64,000 nucleotides of DNA from Phenylobacterium sp. (GTDB lineage Bacteria; Pseudomonadota; Alphaproteobacteria; Caulobacterales; Caulobacteraceae): positions 1 to 64,000 of the forward strand of contig NZ_JAUSBZ010000121.1 in NCBI RefSeq assembly GCF_030651755.1. The letters run 5' to 3'. Under the pieces are notes generated by a model. The model saw only the letters and a list, made by a program, of their open reading frames with translations. It searched no databases and had not been told where the DNA came from. Shown here in pieces: positions 57,964 to 64,000 of the stretch. The position numbers were made by a program, and so were the translations under genes. Position 1 is the first letter of the stretch. Every line of letters begins with the position of its first letter.

Positions 57964-58283
57964 TGAACGCCCTGTCGCCCATCTCCGCCATCGCCCCCGG
58001 GACCGGCGTCGCGCCCGGGGCTCAGGACACCGCCGCCCTGGCCAAACGCGGTCAGATCCAGAAGACGGCTGAGGACTTCGAGGCCGCATTCCTGTCGATC
58101 ATGATGCAGCAGATGTTCACCGCCACCGAGGTGTCGGCTCCGTTCGGCGGCGGGCAGGCGGAAAACCAGTTCCGCTCCTTCCTCACCGAGGCCTTCGCCC
58201 GGGAGACCACCAAGAGCGGCGGCGTCGGCCTGGCCGACACGGTGGCCCGGGAAATGTTGAAACTACAAGGCCTGGAGGAGTAG
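57960..58283 (+). CDS. Rod-binding (FlgJ N-terminal/CheL-like) flagellar protein
   Basis: [41 protein letters not shown]; operonic with flgI. Confidence 0.88.
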   Translation: MMNALSPISAIAPGTGVAPGAQDTAALAKRGQIQKTAEDFEAAFLSIMMQQMFTATEVSAPFGGGQAENQFRSFLTEAFARETTKSGGVGLADTVAREMLKLQGLEE

Positions 58284-58288
58284 CCGCC

Positions 58289-58732
58289 ATGGCGATCGCC
58301 GCGACGGACGCGAATGACCGCGTCGAACAGTTGAGCCTGCTGACCGAGCGTCTGACCGAGCTGGTCGCTTTGAGCGCCCAGGCCTTCGAGGACGGACGTC
58401 CCCAACAGGCCGCCGACCAGTTGGAGGAGACCACCCGACTGGCCAATGTCTACCGCCATGAATCAGCGCGGATCCGGGCCAATCCGGAACTGGTGGCGGC
58501 CGCCCCCGTCGTGCTTCGCGCCCGCCTGGTCCGCGCGACCGAGGCCTTTGACGCCGTGCTCGCCCGCCAGGGTCGCGCCATCGCGGCGGCCCGTACCGTC
58601 ACCGAGGGCCTGGTGAGGGCGATCGCTGATGAGGTGGCCGCCCAACGGGGAGAGGCCGCCGGCTATGGTCCTCGATCTGACCAGGCCGTCAACAAGGCCG
58701 CATCCGCCATCACCCTCAACAAGCGCGCCTGA
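58289..58732 (+). CDS. FlbY-like flagellar basal-body-associated protein
   Basis: Position after flgI and the rod-binding gene; helical FlgN-like composition. Confidence 0.6.
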   Translation: MAIAATDANDRVEQLSLLTERLTELVALSAQAFEDGRPQQAADQLEETTRLANVYRHESARIRANPELVAAAPVVLRARLVRATEAFDAVLARQGRAIAAARTVTEGLVRAIADEVAAQRGEAAGYGPRSDQAVNKAASAITLNKRA

Positions 58733-58801
58733 TTCAAACGCTTGTTTGCCGCGGTGGGTTGGGGCTAGGCTGGACCTGTCGCCGGGGGTTCCGGCGATCT
58801 A

Positions 58802-58958
58802 CGTTCTCAGGGCGGGGTGTAATTCCCCACCGGCGGTAATGCCGGGTCTCTAACGACCCGGACGAGCCCGCGGGCGCTTGGCGGCTCCATGCCGCCAAGG
58901 ACGAGCAGACCCGGTGTGATCCCGGGGCCGACGGTTAGAGTCCGGTTATGAGAACCGT
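58802..58958 (+). promoter_or_regulatory. FMN riboswitch (RFN element)
   Basis: Conserved GTTCTCAGGGCGGGGTGTAATTCCCCACCGGCGGTAATG ... GACCCGGTGTGATCCCGGGGCCGACGGTTAGAGTCCGG. Confidence 0.97.
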
Positions 58959-59046
58959 TGGACGACACCTTGAGGGCGCGTGCGCCCGCATGGTCCGTCC
59001 AGCGCGCCCCTGAGTCGTGGTTCATCCACCCGTCAGGGAAACGACC

Positions 59047-59541
59047 ATGACCCAAGCCGCCTTTGAACTTCCCACCGCCAACGGCGCTTTCCGCGCCGGC
59101 CGCATCGCCTTTGTCCAGTCCCTCTGGCATCGGCAGATCGTCGATCAGGCCTATGAGGGCTTCCTTGAAGCCATCGCGCAAAAGGGCTTTGGCCCGGAAC
59201 GCATCGACCGTTTCGAGACCCCAGGCGCCTTCGAGATTCCCCTCCATGCCCAAAGCCTGGCGCGCACCGGCCGCTACGCCGCCATCGTCGCGGCGGGTTT
59301 CGTTGTCGACGGGGGCGTTTACCGCCACGATTTCGTCGCCCAGACCGTCATCGCCGCCCTGATGCAGGTGCAATTGGCCACGGAGACGCCGGTCTTCTCC
59401 GTCGTTCTGACCCCGCACCACTTCCATGAGCACAAGGCGCATGAGGACTTTTTCACCGCCCACTTCCGGATCAAGGGCCAGGAGGCCGCCGAGGCCTGCG
59501 CCGGCACGCTGGAAAGCCTCGCCCGCCTGGCCGCGGCGTGA
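59047..59541 (+). CDS. ribH: 6,7-dimethyl-8-ribityllumazine synthase (RibH2-like)
   Basis: RIAFVQSLWHRQIVDQAYEGF; TPGAFEIPLHAQSLA; GGVYRHDFVAQTVIAALMQVQLATETPVFSVVLTPHHF; directly downstream of the FMN riboswitch. Confidence 0.93.
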   Translation: MTQAAFELPTANGAFRAGRIAFVQSLWHRQIVDQAYEGFLEAIAQKGFGPERIDRFETPGAFEIPLHAQSLARTGRYAAIVAAGFVVDGGVYRHDFVAQTVIAALMQVQLATETPVFSVVLTPHHFHEHKAHEDFFTAHFRIKGQEAAEACAGTLESLARLAAA

Positions 59542-59981
59542 GGTCGGTCATGGATCTCCTCGCGCCGCCCCCAGAGGGCTTTGAACCCCATGTCCGCAAG
59601 AGCCCGGTCACCGATCCCTGGGAGCCGCTCTACGCTCGAACGACAGACGATGCTGTCATCCTTGGCCTGCGCGCCGCTCAGCCGCACGCCAATGGCCGCG
59701 GCTTCGTTCATGGCGGTCTCATCTCGGCCCTGGCCGACAACGCCATGGGCTTGTCCTGCGCCCGCAGGCTCGGCGGCGAAGCCTCGCTGATCACGGTGAG
59801 CCTGAGCCTGCACTTCCTCGCCGCCGCCCAGATGGGGCAATGGCTGGCCTTCGAGACCGCCTTCGTGAGGCCCGGCGCAACCCTGTGCTTCGCCCAGGCC
59901 TTCGTCACGGCCGACGGCGCGCCGTGCGCCCGGGCCGACGGGGTGTTCCGGGTGGTCCGGCGGCCGCCTAGCCCAGGCTGA
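59538..59981 (+). CDS. PaaI-type hotdog-fold thioesterase
   Basis: GRGFVHGGLISALADNAMGLSC..TVSLSLHFLAAAQMGQWL. Confidence 0.9.
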   Translation: MRSVMDLLAPPPEGFEPHVRKSPVTDPWEPLYARTTDDAVILGLRAAQPHANGRGFVHGGLISALADNAMGLSCARRLGGEASLITVSLSLHFLAAAQMGQWLAFETAFVRPGATLCFAQAFVTADGAPCARADGVFRVVRRPPSPG

Positions 59982-61545
59982 TCTCGCGATCGACGCCGAC
60001 GGCGGCGAGGAAATCGCGGTCATGGCTGACCAGCAGCAAGGCGCCGTCATAGGCGCCGAGCGCCGCCTCGACTGCGGACAGGGAGTCCAGGTCGAGGTGG
60101 TTGCTGGGTTCGTCCAGCACCAGCAGCTGCGGGGGATCGGGCCGCAGCAGCACGCAGGCCAGGGCGGCCCGCAGGCGCTCGCCGCCGCTCAGCTCGGCGA
60201 TCTTGCGCTCGGCCGCCCGGTTGCGAAACAGGAACCGGGCCAGGGCCGCCTGGGCGGCGTTGCGGTCAGCCTGAGGGTTCAGCCGCAGATAAGCCTCCAG
60301 CAGGGTCTCGTCGGGCGACAGCAACCGCATCTGCTGGTCGAAGATCGCCGGCGCGACCCCCTGGCGCACCGCTCCGGCGGCCGGCGCCTGCTGGCCTGTG
60401 AGCACCCGCAGGAGGGTGGACTTGCCTGAACCGTTGGGTCCGCTCAGCGCCAGGCGCTCGGGACCAGCGATCTGAAGGTTGAGACCGTCAATGAGCATTC
60501 GGCCATCAGGCGCGCGAAGGCGCAGGCCCTCGGCGGCCAGCACAGTCTTGCCCTGCGCCAGCCCGCTGGACGGCAGGGAGAAGCCCAGACGCCGAACGGC
60601 CTCGACCCGGGCGCGGGCGGCGTCCAGCTGGTCGGTCGCAGCCTCGGTCTTGCGTTCGGCCAGACGGTCCAGGCGGCCAGAGCTGTTCTCGGCGCGCTCG
60701 GCCTGGGCGCCCAGCAAGATCTTCGGCTCACTGCCCCGGGCGGCGAAGCGGCGCCCGGCGCCGTCCCGACGGGCCTTGCGCTCGCGGTCAGCCTGGACCT
60801 CCCGGGCGACACGGGCGGCCTCCGTCTCGGCGGTCTCCAGGGCCCGCGTTGCTGCGGCGGCGGCCTCGGCCTTCCGCGCCACATAGAGATCATAGCCGCC
60901 GCCATAAATCTGTGGCCCGAGGCTCGTCAGGTCCAGGATCCGGTCCATCCGCCGCAACAGGGCTCGGTCGTGGCTGATCGCCAGGACGCCCCCAGGATGG
61001 GCGGACACCGCCTCGGCGACCAGGACCCGGCCTGCGGCGTCCAGGTCGTTGGTCGGCTCGTCAAGGATCAGAAGATCGGGCGCCTGGACCAGCAGGCCCG
61101 CCAGGGCCGCCCGGGTCGCCTCCCCGCCGCTGAGGCTGGCGGCTGGCCGGTGAAGATCCAGGCCCGCCAGGTCCAGGCTCTCCAGAGCCGCGGCGAGTCG
61201 GGGCTCCAAGGTCCAGTCGGCCTCGTCGAGGTCGGCGCCGCTCCCCTCCCCCCGCTGGATACGCTCCAGGCGCGCCAAAGGCGTGGCGAGGCCCAACAGA
61301 TCGGCGACCCGTCCCTCTGGCGGCCCCGCACGCTGGCGCAGGACGCCGATCCGACCCGAAACGGCCACCGACCCTGAGGCTGGCGCCGACTCGCCAAGGA
61401 TCATTCTGACGAGGGTCGACTTGCCCGCGCCATTGGCGCCGACCAGCCCGGTGCGTTCATGCCCAAGGGAAAGGGTCAGATTGTCAAAGAGAAGACGGCC
61501 GTCAGGGGTGCGAGCGCAGAGGCTGTCCAGGGTGACGAAGGGCAT
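59968..61545 (-). CDS. ABC-F family ATP-binding protein
   Basis: Two ABC domains without TM (LVGANGAGKSTLV, LSGGEATRAALAGLL; LSGPNGSGKSTLLRVL, LSGGERLRAALACVLL). Confidence 0.95.
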   Translation of the reverse strand: MPFVTLDSLCARTPDGRLLFDNLTLSLGHERTGLVGANGAGKSTLVRMILGESAPASGSVAVSGRIGVLRQRAGPPEGRVADLLGLATPLARLERIQRGEGSGADLDEADWTLEPRLAAALESLDLAGLDLHRPAASLSGGEATRAALAGLLVQAPDLLILDEPTNDLDAAGRVLVAEAVSAHPGGVLAISHDRALLRRMDRILDLTSLGPQIYGGGYDLYVARKAEAAAAATRALETAETEAARVAREVQADRERKARRDGAGRRFAARGSEPKILLGAQAERAENSSGRLDRLAERKTEAATDQLDAARARVEAVRRLGFSLPSSGLAQGKTVLAAEGLRLRAPDGRMLIDGLNLQIAGPERLALSGPNGSGKSTLLRVLTGQQAPAAGAVRQGVAPAIFDQQMRLLSPDETLLEAYLRLNPQADRNAAQAALARFLFRNRAAERKIAELSGGERLRAALACVLLRPDPPQLLVLDEPSNHLDLDSLSAVEAALGAYDGALLLVSHDRDFLAAVGVDREISLG

Positions 61546-61606
61546 GGGCGGGAGTCCGGGCGACGTTTGCGGGCGGGGCGAGGCGGGCTTCCGTCGCGAG
61601 GCGCAT
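61502..61606 (-). CDS. Candidate upstream ORF/leader peptide of the ABC-F gene (34 aa)
   Basis: AAGAAGGAGTCCCGACATG: strong SD and ATG at 61606; MRLATEARLAPPANVARTPAHALRHPGQPLRSHP; overlaps the ABC-F start out of frame. Confidence 0.45.
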   Translation of the reverse strand: MRLATEARLAPPANVARTPAHALRHPGQPLRSHP

Positions 61607-61749
61607 GTCGGGACTCCTTCTTTGGGTGGGCGATAAATAGTCGCCGAGGCTCAGGGGCGCAATTCTCCATGGTTGAGGAAGCCTCGCCATTGCGCCCGCC
61701 ATGCCCCTGCCTCCAAACTGCGCCATCAGCCTCCAAGGAGTTCCGCCCA

Positions 61750-62958
61750 GTGTTCCGACGCGCCCTGCTCGCCAGCTTCCTCGTCCTCGCCGCCAGCGGC
61801 GCACACGCCCAGGCGCCCACCCCGGCGCAGATGCACGAGCGAGCGATCGTCCTGGACACCCACTTCGACACCCCGGCCAATTTCTCGGCCCGGGGCTGGA
61901 GCATCATGGACCGGCATGACTATGCGGTGGACGGCACCCAGGTCGACTATCCGCGCATGGTGGAAGGTGGCGTGGACGGCGGCGTCTTCGTGGTCTTCAC
62001 CCCTCAGCGGGGTCGCGATGTCGTGGCGGACATGTGGTCACGCGACCATGCCCTGCTCCGGACCGTGGAGATTCTCGAGATGACGGCCCGTCATCACGAG
62101 CACTTCGTGCTGGTGACAACCGCCGATGAGGCCCGCGCCGCAGTGGCCGAGGGCAGGAAATTCGTCTTCATCAGCCTGGAGAATGGCGCGCCGCTGGCCG
62201 GGGACCTGTCGCTGATGCAGACCTTCTATCGCCTGGGCGTGCGGATGATGGGGCCGGTCCATTTCGCCAATAACGACCTGGCGGACTCCTCCACCGATCC
62301 CGCCGGGCCCGAATGGGGCGGCCTGAGCGAGAAGGGGCGCGCCTTTGTCCGGCACGCCAATGACCTCGGGATCGTCATCGATCCGAGCCATGCGTCGGAC
62401 GCGGCCCTGGACCAGATGCTGGAGCTGTCGCGGGCGCCGCTGGTGCTGTCCCACTCCGGGGTGAAGGCGGTCTATGACCACCCCCGCAATATTCCCGACG
62501 ACCTGCTGCGCAAGCTGGCCGACAAGGGTGGCGTCATCCAGGTCAACGCGTTTTCCGGCTATATGGTGGAGACGCCGCGGATTCCCGAGCGCAACGCGGC
62601 CCTTATCGCCCTCACCGAGAAGTATGGGCCGCAGCGGGACGTGAAGCCTGAACAGCGCGAGGCCTATCTGGCTGAACGGGCGGCGATCGAGGCGAAATAC
62701 CCCCTGCCCCGGGCCAATATGGACGACCTGATGCAGCATATCCTGCATGTGGTCGAGACCGTCGGTATCGACCACGTGGGCCTGTCTGGCGACTTCGACG
62801 GCGGCGGCGGGATCGAGGGTCTGGAGGACGTCACCACCTTCCCCGCCCTCACCGAACGGCTGGTGGCCGCAGGCTTCACCCAGTCGGATCTCGACAAGTT
62901 CTGGGGGGGCAATGTCCTGCGGGTGATGGAGCAGGTCCAGGCCGCAGCCGCCCGCTGA
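61750..62958 (+). CDS. Membrane dipeptidase (peptidase M19 family)
   Basis: GTG at 61750 after AAGGAG; signal peptide; VLDTHFDTPANF; VIDPSHASDAALDQMLELSRAPLVLSHSGVKAV; HVGLSGDFDGGGG. Confidence 0.9.
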   Translation: MFRRALLASFLVLAASGAHAQAPTPAQMHERAIVLDTHFDTPANFSARGWSIMDRHDYAVDGTQVDYPRMVEGGVDGGVFVVFTPQRGRDVVADMWSRDHALLRTVEILEMTARHHEHFVLVTTADEARAAVAEGRKFVFISLENGAPLAGDLSLMQTFYRLGVRMMGPVHFANNDLADSSTDPAGPEWGGLSEKGRAFVRHANDLGIVIDPSHASDAALDQMLELSRAPLVLSHSGVKAVYDHPRNIPDDLLRKLADKGGVIQVNAFSGYMVETPRIPERNAALIALTEKYGPQRDVKPEQREAYLAERAAIEAKYPLPRANMDDLMQHILHVVETVGIDHVGLSGDFDGGGGIEGLEDVTTFPALTERLVAAGFTQSDLDKFWGGNVLRVMEQVQAAAAR

Positions 62959-62968
62959 CGGGGACTTT

Positions 62969-62983
62969 GTTCGCCTCTTGTTC
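62969..62983. promoter_or_regulatory. SOS/LexA box GTTCGCCTCTTGTTC upstream of uvrA
   Basis: Exact GTTC-N7-GTTC match in the uvrA upstream region. Confidence 0.75.
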
Positions 62984-63064
62984 TCGTGTTATCTCTGAGT
63001 CCCGGCACTACATAGAAACCGGCCGCCTGGAACCTGGGCGGCCGGCACGGTTTCCAGGACAATC

Positions 63065-64000
63065 ATGGCCGATCAGCTGAACTTCATTCGCGTGCGCGGC
63101 GCCCGCGAGCACAATCTCAAGGACGTCAATGTCGACATCCCGCGGGGCGAGCTGGTCGTGCTCACCGGTCTGTCCGGTTCAGGCAAGAGTTCTCTGGCCT
63201 TCGACACCATCTATGCGGAGGGTCAGCGCCGCTATGTGGAGAGCCTCTCGGCCTATGCCCGCCAGTTCCTGGAGCTGATGAGCAAGCCCGATGTGGACCT
63301 GATCGAGGGTCTGTCTCCGGCCATCTCCATCGAGCAGAAGACCACCAGCCGCAATCCCCGCTCCACCGTCGGCACGGTCACCGAGATTCACGACTATATG
63401 CGCCTCCTGTGGGCGCGGGTCGGCGTCCCCTACTCCCCGGCCACCGGTCTGCCCATCGAGAGCCAGACCGTCAGCCAGATGGTCGACAAGCTGACCGCCC
63501 TGCCCGATGGCGAGCGGCTCTATCTGCTGGCCCCCGTGGTGCGCGGCCGCAAGGGCGAGTACCGTAAGGAAATCGCCGAGTGGCAGCGGGCGGGCTTCCA
63601 ACGGCTCAAGATTGACGGGACCTTCTATCCCATTGAGGACGCCCCGGTTCTCGACAAGAAGTTCAAGCACGACATCGACATCGTCGTGGACCGGCTGGTC
63701 ACCCGGCGCGACCAGGACAGCCGCTACGCCGACAGCCTGGAGACCGCCCTGCGGCTGGCCGACGGCATTGCGACCGCCGAATGGGCCGACGTGGCCGAGG
63801 GTGAGACCGAGCCGCGGAAGATCATTTTCTCGGAAAAGTTCGCCTGTCCGGTGTCAGGCTTCACCATCAGCGAGATCGAGCCGCGGCTGTTCTCGTTCAA
63901 CAACCCCTTCGGCGCCTGTCCGGCCTGCGATGGTCTGGGCGCCAAACTCACCTTCGACGCCGATCTGGTGATCCCGGACAAGGACAAGCCCCTGCACAAG
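63065..64000 (+). CDS. uvrA: Excinuclease ABC subunit A (truncated by window end)
   Basis: [66 protein letters not shown]. Absent from the ORF track because no stop lies in the window. Confidence 0.97.
   Translation, partial: MADQLNFIRVRGAREHNLKDVNVDIPRGELVVLTGLSGSGKSSLAFDTIYAEGQRRYVESLSAYARQFLELMSKPDVDLIEGLSPAISIEQKTTSRNPRSTVGTVTEIHDYMRLLWARVGVPYSPATGLPIESQTVSQMVDKLTALPDGERLYLLAPVVRGRKGEYRKEIAEWQRAGFQRLKIDGTFYPIEDAPVLDKKFKHDIDIVVDRLVTRRDQDSRYADSLETALRLADGIATAEWADVAEGETEPRKIIFSEKFACPVSGFTISEIEPRLFSFNNPFGACPACDGLGAKLTFDADLVIPDKDKPLHK

Noticed and set aside
1-64000. CRISPR arrays, transposases, integrases, phage genes, restriction or toxin-antitoxin modules
   Set aside because: None recognised by reading; no regularly spaced repeats or mobile-element proteins were seen.

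Overview
GC-rich chromosomal window from an alphaproteobacterium, most likely Caulobacterales (FliX, FlbY-like, FlgI, bactofilin, candidate CtrA and GTTC-N7-GTTC sites). From left to right it contains: (i) a translationally coupled chemosensory/hybrid-kinase cluster (MCP, CheA-REC, CheB, two multi-receiver histidine kinases); (ii) a heme-oxygenase-like redox protein and a stress / low-oxygen style block (USP, DUF883-like protein, OmpW, AckA, phosphotransacetylase) whose divergent promoter region carries two TTGA-N6-TCAA FNR/FixK-type boxes; (iii) a fatty-acid beta-oxidation operon (FadE-like, thiolase, FadB/J, acetyl-CoA hydrolase/transferase); (iv) bactofilin, patatin, and LysR with pirin and WrbA; (v) a large phosphonate locus (about 26-46 kb): TonB receptor, PhnM-like protein, PhnF, PhnGHIJKLM, a DUF1045-type protein, PhnN, a hexapeptide transferase, PhnC, PhnE, PhnE, PhnD-like protein, PhnD, with an embedded SbtA/SbtB-like permease + PII-like pair and a PfkB kinase; (vi) an HWE/HisKA_2 kinase, a candidate sRNA with a perfect TTAA-N7-TTAA site and terminator, tRNA-Asn, RND efflux, an Atm1-type ABC exporter, LOG, DksA, flagellar genes, an FMN riboswitch with ribH, an ABC-F ATPase with a candidate uORF, a dipeptidase, and uvrA (truncated by the window end) preceded by an SOS box. 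The strongest leads are the SbtA/SbtB-like pair inside the C-P lyase locus, the CtrA-box sRNA candidate, the ABC-F uORF and the paired FNR boxes. All calls are by reading only; no database search was run.
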